From: Dictyoglomus turgidum DSM 6724
GTDB taxonomy: Bacteria > Dictyoglomota > Dictyoglomia > Dictyoglomales > Dictyoglomaceae
Direction: 5' to 3'
Assembly (NCBI RefSeq): GCF_000021645.1
Contig: NC_011661.1
Span: 528,723-592,722 of the forward strand
DNA: 64,000 nt
Below the pieces are notes generated by a model. It had not been told where the DNA came from. It searched no databases and was given only the letters and a program-made list of their open reading frames with translations. Of the stretch, positions 7,147 to 14,703 are shown piece by piece. The position numbers and the translations under genes are program-made. The stretch's first letter is position 1, and each line of letters begins with the position of its first letter.

Positions 7147-8202
7147 TTATCTTGAAAGGACTGCGATGAAATACATTCCACCTCCTGTAGGAAAATTACA
7201 ACTTATTAAAAGTCCAGAATTAGGATCATATTCAAACTGAGCGATAGGGGATCCACTAAACTGCACCTGGGTTAAAATTCCTCCGTATTGCCCTCTCCCT
7301 GCAACAGTCCACGAAAATCCTATTTGGGGAATATTTAAAATAGAATTTGTTTTAAGCAGTTGAGGATGGATATAAAAAGGACCTACATATTGATTACCAT
7401 AGCTTTTAGATGCTTTAGAACCATATGAAGTATTCATTTGGCTTGAAAAAGTGAGAATAGAACCTGTGCTTTTAGCTAAACTATATGATGTTGTTCCAAA
7501 GGGAGTAGGGTTTGAAAGACTTGTTGTTCCTCCAAAAAGACTTACTGAGGAGTAGAGCTGATAACTAGGTGATGCTTTTACAGCAGGAGGCATGGTATTT
7601 ATGGAGGGTAATGAGGTCTGGTACACTCCTAATAGGTCAACGTTTATTACTGTAGAAGAACCATCTCCATATTTTTCTAAAATTCTTACTTGTTGTATCA
7701 AACCATTTTTGTCGTAAACAAAAAAGTACCTAGTCATGGATTGATAATCTGAAGATTCTAAAAGGTAGTAATACAAGTTATTTCCTGCAGTTCCTGTTTC
7801 TTGCCTCATTCCTTGTGGAAATCCTGCAGCTTGAGCTTTTCTAACCTCATCTTGTACTTCCTTAGGGTCTAAATATACAACACCTTTTAAGGGTTTAATA
7901 CTGGAACTATATGAGGGATATCCTGCTGCAATAAATATGTCAAAGCCAATGCCATAAGCCATATTGTTTTCAATATTGGTTATAACGTAAATTTGATATC
8001 CTTGACCAGTACCTGCTGATGTTTGATCTCCTGATCCTCCCTGGAATTTATAAACTGCAACTAATCCAGGCTTTATCCAAGAAGGAACTTTGTTAGATTC
8101 AGGTAGCAGATCTTGTAACGTTAGTCCTTGCTGAGCAGAAGCTGAAAAAGACATTAAAAGAAGGGAGATTAAAAGGAAGATTAATATGAGTTTTGTTTTC
8201 AT
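7147..8202 (-). CDS. Secreted protein of unknown function
   Basis: A 351-residue protein with a clear signal peptide (MKTKLILIFLLISLLLMSFS, cleavage likely after ASA near residue 23). The mature part is rich in Ser, Gly, Tyr and Gln and looks beta-stranded: WIKPGLVAVYKFQGGSG, GGMYFIAVLSR at the end. It has no cysteine-rich or catalytic pattern I recognise. A GGGGGAA ribosome site precedes the ATG and a strong promoter lies upstream on the minus strand. It is divergent from the response-regulator gene, so it could be under the same system, but the sequence does not show that. Function unknown. Confidence 0.75.
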   Translation of the reverse strand: MKTKLILIFLLISLLLMSFSASAQQGLTLQDLLPESNKVPSWIKPGLVAVYKFQGGSGDQTSAGTGQGYQIYVITNIENNMAYGIGFDIFIAAGYPSYSSSIKPLKGVVYLDPKEVQDEVRKAQAAGFPQGMRQETGTAGNNLYYYLLESSDYQSMTRYFFVYDKNGLIQQVRILEKYGDGSSTVINVDLLGVYQTSLPSINTMPPAVKASPSYQLYSSVSLFGGTTSLSNPTPFGTTSYSLAKSTGSILTFSSQMNTSYGSKASKSYGNQYVGPFYIHPQLLKTNSILNIPQIGFSWTVAGRGQYGGILTQVQFSGSPIAQFEYDPNSGLLISCNFPTGGGMYFIAVLSR

Positions 8203-8233
8203 ATTATTTCCCCCTTAAATTAGACTTATAACT

Positions 8234-8262
8234 ATTATAATCTTTATAAAATTAAAAATCAA
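8234..8262 (-). promoter_or_regulatory. Promoter of the secreted protein gene
   Basis: On the minus strand TTGATT (8257-8262), 17 bases, then TATAAT (8234-8239) form a near-consensus vegetative promoter, about 30 bases before the ATG and its ribosome site. Confidence 0.7.
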
Positions 8263-8326
8263 TGATAAAGAATAAAAGGTATCCTCTCCTCTTAAAGAGA
8301 AAATTTTTCTCTTATTTCTTTTGTAG

Positions 8327-8340
8327 TATAATTTTTAACA
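8327..8340 (+). promoter_or_regulatory. -10 element giving a leaderless response-regulator mRNA
   Basis: TATAAT at 8327-8332 is followed seven bases later by the A of the ATG at 8340. Transcription would start at or next to the start codon, leaving no room for a ribosome site, and none is visible. No good -35 hexamer is seen, so activation may be needed. Confidence 0.6.
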
Positions 8341-9014
8341 TGAAAATATTAATAATTGAGGATGAGAAAAAGTTAGGGACAGCTCTTAAGAAGGGATTAG
8401 AAAAAGAGGGTTATGTAGTAGATTTAGCTTTTGATGGCGAAGAGGCAAAATATATTATAGAAAATAATTTTGAAGGTTATGATTTGGTAATATTGGACAT
8501 TATGCTACCTAAAATAGATGGCATTTCTTTATGTAAAGATTTGAGAGCAAAAAATTTTCAAGCCCCTATATTAATGCTTACTGCCAAAGATAAAGTAGAG
8601 GATAAAATCTTAGGACTTGAAAGTGGGGCAGATGATTATTTAGTAAAACCTTTCTCTTATGAAGAATTGTTAGCTCGGATTAGAGCTCTTCTTAGAAGAC
8701 CTAAGAATCTGATGCCTACAGTCTTAAAAGTAAAAGATATTTCCTTAGATACAGTTTCTAAAAGAGTTTTTAGGGGAGATATAGAGATCTTACTAACAAA
8801 CAAAGAATTTGCTATCTTGGAGTACCTTATGAGGAATGTGAATAGGATTATAAGTAAAGAACAAATTATATCTCATGTATGGGGCTACGAATCTGATACT
8901 CTTAGTAATGTAGTAGAAGCTCATATAAAGAATTTGAGAAAAAAATTAGAAAGGAAAAGGGATGAAAATATTATTGAGACCATTAGGGGAATGGGTTATC
9001 GGATTAAGGAGTAA
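8340..9014 (+). CDS. OmpR/PhoB-family response regulator
   Basis: A 224-residue two-domain regulator. Receiver domain at about 1-118: IIEDEKKLG acidic pair, LVILDIMLPKIDG with the phosphorylated Asp near residue 51, MLTAKD Thr and LVKPFSYEELLARI Lys. Winged-helix output domain at about 128-224 with LTNKEFAILEYLM, HVWGYES and VEAHIKNLRKKLE, ending RGMGYRIKE. The start at 8340 gives the standard MKILIIEDE N-terminus; extending to 8262 would add an atypical tail. It overlaps the histidine kinase gene and very probably pairs with it. Direct repeats spaced 11 bp downstream of the kinase gene are the likely binding site. Confidence 0.93.
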   Translation: MKILIIEDEKKLGTALKKGLEKEGYVVDLAFDGEEAKYIIENNFEGYDLVILDIMLPKIDGISLCKDLRAKNFQAPILMLTAKDKVEDKILGLESGADDYLVKPFSYEELLARIRALLRRPKNLMPTVLKVKDISLDTVSKRVFRGDIEILLTNKEFAILEYLMRNVNRIISKEQIISHVWGYESDTLSNVVEAHIKNLRKKLERKRDENIIETIRGMGYRIKE

Positions 9015-9972
9015 TATATTTATAAAATCAAGGATAAAGTTGACATTAGTTTATATAATAATTACTTTATTTATTCTTATCTTTTTTAGTTACTTGCTTT
9101 ATACCAATTACTCTAGAGAGGTAGAAGGAGATTTTGAGGGAGATATTAGTGACAAAGAGCAATTAGTTTTGGCTCAAAGAAGCTTGGAACGATTAAGAAT
9201 TCAAATAGTAATGGTAAGTGGAATTACTTTAGGATTAGTTGGAATTGTTAGCTTTATTCTTTCAGGAATTACTTTAAAGCCTATAAAAGAAAATATGGAA
9301 AGGGAAAGAAAGTTTATATCTGATGTAGCACATGAATTAAGGACTCCTCTTGCTATTATGAAAACTGAGTTAGAAGTTAGTTTAAAAGATCCTAAAATAA
9401 ATAAAAAACAATTATTGTCTGTTTTACAGAGTAACTTAGAAGAGGTAGAAAGACTTACTAAGTTGGCTGAAGATCTTTTGTACATTTTTAGGTTAGAAAT
9501 CAATGAAGTCGATTCTAATCTTGAAAGAATTTCTATCAAAGATATATCAGAAAAAGTAATAAAACTAATGACTCCCTATGCTAAAAAGAAGGAAATAGAT
9601 ATAGAGTTACAAGCTTCGGAGGATCTTTATATATTAGGAAATCCTGAAGAGATTCGAAGGATTCTTTTTAATCTTATAAAAAACGCCATTGATTACAATA
9701 AATATAAAGGAAAAGTAAAAGTAAGGTTTATAAAAGATAATAAATATTTAGTATTAGAAATTGAAGATACAGGAATAGGAATACCTAAGGATGAGATTCC
9801 TCTTATATTTAATAGATTTTATAGAGTAGATAAATCCCGTTCTTCTCAGATACAGGGGACAGGATTAGGATTATCTATAGTTAAAGGTATTGTTGACAAA
9901 TATAATGGAAAGATTATAGTAGAGAGCAAATTAGGAGAAGGCACTATTTTTAAAATACTTCTTCCTATTTAA
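8962..9972 (+). CDS. Sensor histidine kinase (two-TM, short sensor loop)
   Basis: Membrane kinase partner of the preceding regulator. Two membrane helices (about residues 28-48 and 82-103) enclose a short, acidic extracytoplasmic loop of some 30 residues (EVEGDFEGDISDKEQ). H-box FISDVAHELRTPL, N-box LIKNAIDYN, G1 DTGIGIP, F-box FNRFYRVDKSRS and G2 GTGLGLSIV are intact. The start is uncertain: ATG 8962 lies deep in the regulator gene, while AAGGAG just before 9012 would serve a start near 9016-9022, where only ATA codons are in frame. The short acidic loop suits cation, peptide or envelope-stress sensing, but the signal is not known. Confidence 0.88.
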   Translation: MKILLRPLGEWVIGLRSNIFIKSRIKLTLVYIIITLFILIFFSYLLYTNYSREVEGDFEGDISDKEQLVLAQRSLERLRIQIVMVSGITLGLVGIVSFILSGITLKPIKENMERERKFISDVAHELRTPLAIMKTELEVSLKDPKINKKQLLSVLQSNLEEVERLTKLAEDLLYIFRLEINEVDSNLERISIKDISEKVIKLMTPYAKKKEIDIELQASEDLYILGNPEEIRRILFNLIKNAIDYNKYKGKVKVRFIKDNKYLVLEIEDTGIGIPKDEIPLIFNRFYRVDKSRSSQIQGTGLGLSIVKGIVDKYNGKIIVESKLGEGTIFKILLPI

Positions 9973-9979
9973 TCTGAAT

Positions 9980-10034
9980 CTTCATCTAAAATTCATTTTA
10001 TCTTCATTTTGTCTTCATCCTCCTTTCCTATAAT
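9980..10034 (+). promoter_or_regulatory. Four 11-bp direct repeats and -10: probable response-regulator box
   Basis: CTTCAT or ATTCAT begins at 9980, 9991, 10002 and 10013, an exact 11-base period, on one face of the helix. TATAAT follows at 10029-10034; the last repeats sit where the -35 should be, and no -35 consensus is present. Tandem 11-bp half sites covering the -35 are how PhoB/OmpR-type activators bind. Being directly after the kinase gene and before a small secreted protein, this is the best candidate site for the neighbouring regulator. Confidence 0.7.
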
Positions 10035-10068
10035 CTTTCTTGAAATTGAACGGAAAGGAGGTGAAAAA

Positions 10069-10377
10069 ATGAAAAAATTACTTATCTTTTTAGGAGTGGC
10101 TATTCTTACCTTAGTGGTAGTTTTTGGAGTATCCAATATAACAAAACAAAAGGTATATGCTCAAACATCAACACTAACTCAGACCTCTACCACAATTCAG
10201 ACTCAACAAAAAGCTGTAGATAACGATCAAGAAATAAAAGATGATCAAGAGATAGAAAAAGGAGAAGTAGAAGAAGCAAAAGAAGTAAAAGAGATTGAGG
10301 ATGACAATCTTCCAAACGGTGGGCATCAAGATCCTGAAGGAGTAAATGTGGATCACCAATTTGAAGGAGTAGAGTAA
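10069..10377 (+). CDS. Small secreted acidic protein, probable two-component target
   Basis: A 102-residue protein with GGAAAGGAGG before the ATG. Residues 1-32 form a signal peptide ending KVYAQ; then a Thr/Gln-rich linker, a highly acidic Glu/Lys stretch (about residues 45-80) and a compact end, GGHQDPEGVNVDHQFEGVE. The last segment, with its Gly, Asp and His spacing, looks like a metal- or calcium-binding tail and is the least repetitive part. No enzyme motif. It lies downstream of four phased repeats, so it is probably induced by the adjacent two-component system and may act in sensing or protecting the envelope; that role is inference. Confidence 0.75.
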   Translation: MKKLLIFLGVAILTLVVVFGVSNITKQKVYAQTSTLTQTSTTIQTQQKAVDNDQEIKDDQEIEKGEVEEAKEVKEIEDDNLPNGGHQDPEGVNVDHQFEGVE

Positions 10378-10403
10378 AGGATTAGTAGAACCCTCCCAGT
10401 TTG

Positions 10404-10450
10404 ACCCTCACCAAAGTCTTTTTAATGGGACTTTGGTGAGGGTTTTTTAT
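10404..10450 (+). terminator. Strong intrinsic terminator
   Basis: A 15-bp stem (10404-10418 with 10429-10443, core CCCTCACCAAAGTC) with a 10-base loop is followed by TTTTTTATTTTTT. It closes the two-component/secreted-protein unit. Confidence 0.92.
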
Positions 10451-10458
10451 TTTTTATG

Positions 10459-10519
10459 TTGACTATTTTCATTTTTTATATATAATTAGTTTAAGCTAAT
10501 AATGTTAGCTCAAACTAAT
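10459..10519 (+). promoter_or_regulatory. Iron operon promoter with two tandem DtxR-type operators
   Basis: TTGACT at 10459-10464, 16 bases, TATAAT at 10481-10486. Two palindromes follow: ATTAG-N6-CTAAT at 10485-10500, overlapping the -10, and GTTAG-N6-CTAAT at 10504-10519. Their centres are 19 bases apart, so two dimers could bind. The half sites resemble the TTAG/CTAA ends of DtxR/IdeR/MntR boxes, and a DtxR homologue is encoded just downstream, which makes iron- or manganese-dependent autorepression likely. Confidence 0.8.
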
Positions 10520-10534
10520 TTAGAAGGTGAAAAG

Positions 10535-10669
10535 ATGTATGAATTAATAATTTATCTTGCTAAAAGTAAAGGTGTTTTAAGTTTAAAAGATTTAGAGGAT
10601 ATTACAGGTTTAGATAAAGAGGAACTACAGGAATATATAAAAGATTTTCATGTGAGACATGTCTCTTGA
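10535..10669 (+). CDS. Short HTH-like protein, possibly FeoC-like
   Basis: A 44-residue ORF, first in the iron operon, with TAGAAGGTG upstream of its ATG. The sequence ELIIYLAKSKGVLSLKDLED followed by ITGLDKEELQEYI reads as a small helix-turn-helix of the sort found in FeoC-like proteins, which accompany feoB in some bacteria. It ends 33 bases before the DtxR-family start. It lacks the cysteines of enterobacterial FeoC. Could also be a short leader ORF; evidence is limited to position and pattern. Confidence 0.5.
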   Translation: MYELIIYLAKSKGVLSLKDLEDITGLDKEELQEYIKDFHVRHVS

Positions 10670-10702
10670 GAAGCATATGTGGAAAAGGAGGAGAGGTTAG
10701 AG

Positions 10703-11326
10703 ATGAATCTTTTTCTTACAGAAAGTCTTGAAGATTATATTCTCTCTATTTATGAATTGCAATCTCGAATTGTGAGAATAAAGGATATTGCAAGACTTAA
10801 GAAAGTAAAACTCCCATCAGTTGTGAATGCTATAAAAATTCTTTCTGATATGGGTTTGGTTGAACATGAAAAGTATGGGTATGTTACTCTTACTGATTAT
10901 GGTATAGAGGTTGCTCAGGAACTTTATAGAAGAAGAAAATTACTTTTTAGATTTTTTACAGAAATACTTGGGGTAGATGAAAACACTGCTTTACAAGATA
11001 GCCATAGAATAGAGCATGATTTATCTCCTAAGTCTTTAGAAAAGCTTACAGAGTTTACAGAAAGATTTATTAAATCCAGAAAGGAGGAAAAAGACATGCC
11101 TTTAACCCTAAAGGATTTAAAAGTAGGCGAGGAAGGGAAAATTGTAGAACTTAGAGGGGGTGGAGGAATAATTAGTAGACTTCTTTCTATGGGAGCTGTT
11201 CCCGGCACTATTGTAAAGGTGGAAAAGATAGCACCCTTAGGAGACCCTATAGAGATTTTAATTTTAGGATATCATCTTTCTTTAAGAAAAGAAGAAGCAG
11301 AAAAGATTTTAGTGGAGAGGATATGA
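10703..11326 (+). CDS. DtxR-family metalloregulator with C-terminal FeoA/SH3 domain
   Basis: A 207-residue iron- or manganese-dependent repressor. HTH about residues 1-60 (LTESLEDYILSIYEL, VRIKDIARLKKVKLPSVVNA), metal-binding and dimerisation region to about 130 (LGVDENTALQDSHRIEHDLS), then an SH3-like FeoA domain from about 132. The ATG at 10703 lies seven bases after GGAGGAGAGG; an upstream in-frame GTG at 10679 has no such site. An internal ATG at 11096 carries its own AAGGAGG, so the FeoA domain may also be made alone. It is in the operon it probably represses. Confidence 0.88.
   Translation: MNLFLTESLEDYILSIYELQSRIVRIKDIARLKKVKLPSVVNAIKILSDMGLVEHEKYGYVTLTDYGIEVAQELYRRRKLLFRFFTEILGVDENTALQDSHRIEHDLSPKSLEKLTEFTERFIKSRKEEKDMPLTLKDLKVGEEGKIVELRGGGGIISRLLSMGAVPGTIVKVEKIAPLGDPIEILILGYHLSLRKEEAEKILVERI
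11081..11098 (+). promoter_or_regulatory. Internal ribosome site and in-frame ATG before the FeoA domain
   Basis: AAGGAGG at 11081-11087 is eight bases before an ATG at 11096 that is in frame with the DtxR protein (131 codons after its start) and sits exactly where the FeoA-like domain begins (MPLTLKDLKVGEEGKI). It would produce a 76-residue free FeoA-like protein. Confidence 0.5.
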
Positions 11327-11538
11327 TGGCTTTATCATTTGTAAAAGAGGGACAGGAAGTAAAAGTTATAGCCATACGTGGAGGAAAAGGTGCTGTTCAA
11401 AGACTTGCAGAGATGGGGATTTTGCCAGGGGTAAGGATAAAAGTAATTTCAAATTCTGGAGGACCTATAGTTATTGCCTTGGGAAATTCAAGAATAGCCT
11501 TAGGAAAGGGTTTAGCTTCTAAAATTATTTGTGCTTAA
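11323..11538 (+). CDS. feoA: FeoA-type SH3 domain protein
   Basis: A 71-residue protein of the FeoA family, small cytoplasmic SH3-like partners of the FeoB transporter. FVKEGQEVKVIAIRGGKGAV, RLAEMGILPGVRIKVISNSG and GNSRIALGKGLASKI follow the family pattern of Gly-rich turns around LxxMGI-PG. Start ATG overlaps the DtxR-family stop (ATGATG, four bases), so translation is coupled. It is followed at once by feoB. Together with the FeoA domain fused to the regulator, the operon has two FeoA-like modules. Confidence 0.88.
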   Translation: MMALSFVKEGQEVKVIAIRGGKGAVQRLAEMGILPGVRIKVISNSGGPIVIALGNSRIALGKGLASKIICA

Positions 11539-11554
11539 AAGGAGGAAAATCTCT

Positions 11555-13564
11555 ATGGAGAAAAAAGTTGTAAAAGTTGCTTTAGCAGGGAACCCTAATA
11601 GTGGGAAATCTACAATTTTTAACGCCCTTACAGGAGGGCATGCTCATGTGGGAAACTGGCCAGGAGTTACAGTGGAAAGAAAGGATGGTACCTTTAGGTA
11701 TAGAGACTACGAGGTGATAGTTACTGATCTTCCTGGAACTTATAGCCTTACTGCCTTTTCTATTGATGAAAGGATAGCTCGGGACTTTATACTTAAGGAG
11801 AAACCTGATGTGGTAGTTTGTGTGGCTGATGCTACAAATCTTCTAAGAAGTCTTTATCTTTTTGTTCTTTTAAGGGAGTTGGGAGCTAATGCTATATTAG
11901 ATTTAAATATGGGAGATTTAATAGAGGGAAAAATAAAGGTAGATATAGAAGGAATGGAAAAAGCTTTAGGAGCTCCTGTGGTTATAACTTCAGGGATAAA
12001 GGGTACTGGAATTAATGAACTTAAAGAAGAAATTGTAAAGGCAAAAGATAGGGAGGTAGCTCCCTTTAGAATTAACTATGGAGATATTGAAGAAGCCATA
12101 AGAAAATTAGAGGATAAGCTTTCTGGTTATTCTTTACCTTATGATAAAAGATTTTTAGCTATAAAGCTCTTAGAAGGAGATCCTATTTTCAAAGAAGAGC
12201 TAAGAAGTTTGGGATATGAAGAAATAGTAGAATTAGCAGAAAAAGAGGCTTTAACATTCGAACAAAAATTTGGATATGATTTGGAGACAGCAATTATTGA
12301 AAAAAGATATGGTTATATTGATGCTATTGTAAGAAAATATACTCAAAGAATTGCACCTATAGAGGAAAAACTTTCTATTTCAGATAAAATAGATAAGATT
12401 GTTATTAATAAGTATTTAGGCATTCCTATTTTTGCTTTGTTTATGTGGATAACCTTTGAACTAACTTTTAGAATTGGAGGCTTCTTCTCAGATTATATAG
12501 ATTCTTTCTTTAGTGGTTTAGGAGGAATTCTTGAAAATTATCTTACCTCTATTAATGCTCCTTTTCCATTAATATCTTTTATAAAAGACGGTATAATTGG
12601 TGGATTAGGGTCTGTGATTGTTTTTCTACCGAATATTTTAGTTCTATTTCTATTTCTCTCATTCTTAGAAGATGTGGGATACATGGCAAGAGCTGCTTTT
12701 GTGGTGGATAAAGCTATGTATACTATAGGGCTTCCTGGGAGATCTTTTATACCTATGATTTTAGGATTTGGCTGTAATGTTCCTGCTATTATGTCTACAA
12801 GAACTATTCCTGAGGAAAGGGATAGAATATTAACAATTCTTATAAATCCCTTCATGTCTTGTACTGCAAGGTTGCCTATATATGTTCTTTTTACAGGAAT
12901 ATTCTTTGAGAAAAATCAAGGTCTAATCATACTATCTTTATATGCTTTAGGGATTTTTGTTGCTATTTTCTCAGCAAAGATCTTTAGAACTATCATTCCT
13001 TCTCTTAAAGGTCCTATTTCACCGTTAATTATGGAACTTCCTCCTTATAGGCTTCCTACCTTAAAAGGGGTATGGATTCATGCTTGGGAGAGGAGTAGGG
13101 AATTCTTAAAAAAAGCCGGAACTATAATTTTCCTTGGAGTTGTATTGATTTGGTTCTTAGCAAGTGTACCTTTTTCATCTGAATACGGTAGTGAAGAAAG
13201 TATTATTGGAAGATTAGGGAAAATAATAGCTCCTCTTTTAGGACCTGCAGGATTTCCCTATTGGCAAATAGCAGTAGCTTTGCTTTTTGGAATTTTGGCT
13301 AAGGAAGTGGTGATAGGAACCTTAGGTACCTTATTTGGGGGAGAAGAAAATCTTGCGAAGACTTTACAAAATCTTTTTACTCCTCTTTCTGCTTACTCTT
13401 TTATGATAATGTCACTGCTTTATATGCCATGTTTGGCTACTATTGGAGTAATTAAGAGGGAAACCAATTGGAAATGGGCTCTATTTTCTGTATTTTACAG
13501 CATTTTGGTAGGATGGACTATAAGTGTACTTTTTTACCAGATAGGTAGAGTTTTTGCAAAATAA
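11555..13564 (+). CDS. feoB: Ferrous iron transporter FeoB
   Basis: A 669-residue inner-membrane Fe(II) importer. N-terminal G domain: G1 GNPNSGKST (about 13-21), G2 NWPGVTVE, G3 DLPGTYSL, G4-like LNMGD and a G5 region, then a helical GDI-like linker to about 255. The rest has the paired gate segments and about eight membrane helices, with FGCNVPAI and FMSCTARLPIYV, the two Cys-containing motifs of the family. ATG 11555 is eight bases after AGGAGG. Length is slightly under the E. coli protein, as in other thermophiles. Probably repressed by the DtxR-family protein when iron is high. Confidence 0.95.
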   Translation: MEKKVVKVALAGNPNSGKSTIFNALTGGHAHVGNWPGVTVERKDGTFRYRDYEVIVTDLPGTYSLTAFSIDERIARDFILKEKPDVVVCVADATNLLRSLYLFVLLRELGANAILDLNMGDLIEGKIKVDIEGMEKALGAPVVITSGIKGTGINELKEEIVKAKDREVAPFRINYGDIEEAIRKLEDKLSGYSLPYDKRFLAIKLLEGDPIFKEELRSLGYEEIVELAEKEALTFEQKFGYDLETAIIEKRYGYIDAIVRKYTQRIAPIEEKLSISDKIDKIVINKYLGIPIFALFMWITFELTFRIGGFFSDYIDSFFSGLGGILENYLTSINAPFPLISFIKDGIIGGLGSVIVFLPNILVLFLFLSFLEDVGYMARAAFVVDKAMYTIGLPGRSFIPMILGFGCNVPAIMSTRTIPEERDRILTILINPFMSCTARLPIYVLFTGIFFEKNQGLIILSLYALGIFVAIFSAKIFRTIIPSLKGPISPLIMELPPYRLPTLKGVWIHAWERSREFLKKAGTIIFLGVVLIWFLASVPFSSEYGSEESIIGRLGKIIAPLLGPAGFPYWQIAVALLFGILAKEVVIGTLGTLFGGEENLAKTLQNLFTPLSAYSFMIMSLLYMPCLATIGVIKRETNWKWALFSVFYSILVGWTISVLFYQIGRVFAK

Positions 13565-13570
13565 AGGTTA

Positions 13571-13603
13571 TTGATAAGAAATTTTTAAATGGTAAAATAT
13601 AAT
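13571..13603 (+). promoter_or_regulatory. Promoter of a probably leaderless methyltransferase mRNA
   Basis: TTGATA (13571-13576), 16 bases and TAAAAT (13593-13598), or alternatively TATAAT at 13598-13603. Either choice places transcription start within about five bases of the ATG at 13609, and no ribosome site is present. Confidence 0.55.
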
Positions 13604-13608
13604 CCAAT

Positions 13609-14247
13609 ATGGAGATTTTTAACAAATATTTTAAAGAATATGATTGGTGGTATGAAGAAAATAGGTGGGTCTACCTTTCAGAGGTAGAAGTCCTAAGGAA
13701 GGTAATTCCAAAAGGCAAAAAGGGTTTAGAGATAGGTGTTGGTACAGGAAGATTTGCAAAAGAGCTTGGTATTGAATACGGTATAGATCCATCTGAAAAG
13801 ATGCTTTCAATTGCTAAAGAGAGGGGAATAAAGGGTTTTGTGGGGAGGGGGGAGAGCTTACCTTTTTCTGATAAAGAATTTGATTATGTGGCTCTGATTA
13901 TTACATTGTGTTTTGTAGAAAACCCTGATAATGTAATAAAGGAATCAAAAAGGGTTTTGAAAGATGGTGGGAAAATAATTATAGGGATAATAGACAAAAA
14001 TAGTTCCTTAGGAAAACTTTATTTAGAAAAGAAAAAAGAAGGACATAAATTTTATAAATATGCTACTTTCTTTTCTGTAGATGAAGTGGTAGACTTATTG
14101 AAAAGGCATGATTTCAGGGATTTTGTTTTTTATCAAACTCTTTTCAAGCCTTTAGAGGAGATAAAAGAGATAGAAGAACCTAAGGAGGGTTTTGGGGAAG
14201 GAAGTTTTGTAGTTATTTCAGCAGAGAAAAGTGGAAAAATAGATTAA
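13609..14247 (+). CDS. Class I SAM-dependent methyltransferase
   Basis: A 212-residue protein with a Rossmann-type methyltransferase fold: motif I EIGVGTGRFAKELG (about 43-56), IDPSEKMLSIAKERG, LPFSDKEFDYVALI and RVLKDGGKIIIGIID. It fits the Methyltransf_11 (UbiE-like) type, which methylates varied small molecules. It stands alone after feoB, from its own promoter, with an apparently leaderless start. Substrate cannot be predicted. Confidence 0.85.
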   Translation: MEIFNKYFKEYDWWYEENRWVYLSEVEVLRKVIPKGKKGLEIGVGTGRFAKELGIEYGIDPSEKMLSIAKERGIKGFVGRGESLPFSDKEFDYVALIITLCFVENPDNVIKESKRVLKDGGKIIIGIIDKNSSLGKLYLEKKKEGHKFYKYATFFSVDEVVDLLKRHDFRDFVFYQTLFKPLEEIKEIEEPKEGFGEGSFVVISAEKSGKID

Positions 14248-14295
14248 ATACGTGATATTCTCTAAAAAGTTTTATAAACTAATGGGTATGACTTT

Positions 14296-14703
14296 ATGGA
14301 CCTTCCTATAGATATAAAAAAGAAGTTAAAAGAATTGAACATAGGTATAATATATCTTTTTGGATCTACAGTTTTAGGAATAGCAAAGGAACATAGCGAT
14401 ATAGATATAGGAGTTGTATTTATAGATCCTTCTGTATTAGAAGATGTTAGATTATCATTGGAAATTTACAATACTCTTTATGGAATTTTTTCTACCCTCT
14501 TTCCCAAAAAAGAGATAGATATAGTCTTTCTGGATAAAGTACCTTTAACATTGAAATTTGAAGTTGTTAATTCAGGAGAAATTTTATATAGCATATCTAA
14601 AGACTTTCTGGCAAACTATAAGGAAAGAGTATTAAAAGAGTATATAGATTTTAAGCCCTTAATGGATGAACAGGATAAAATTTTGCTAAAAAGGTTAAAA
14701 TGA
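14296..14703 (+). CDS. MNT-type nucleotidyltransferase antitoxin
   Basis: A 135-residue minimal nucleotidyltransferase. G23-S24, ten residues, then D35-I-D37 form the GSx10DxD signature, and a third acidic residue lies in KEIDIVFLD. In the characterised MNT/HepT system this enzyme adds AMP to the HepT toxin tyrosine and inactivates it. The gene overlaps the next, a HepT homologue, by four bases, the normal arrangement. No ribosome site precedes the ATG. Both partners look intact, unlike the PIN-type genes at the far end of the window. Confidence 0.88.
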   Translation: MDLPIDIKKKLKELNIGIIYLFGSTVLGIAKEHSDIDIGVVFIDPSVLEDVRLSLEIYNTLYGIFSTLFPKKEIDIVFLDKVPLTLKFEVVNSGEILYSISKDFLANYKERVLKEYIDFKPLMDEQDKILLKRLK

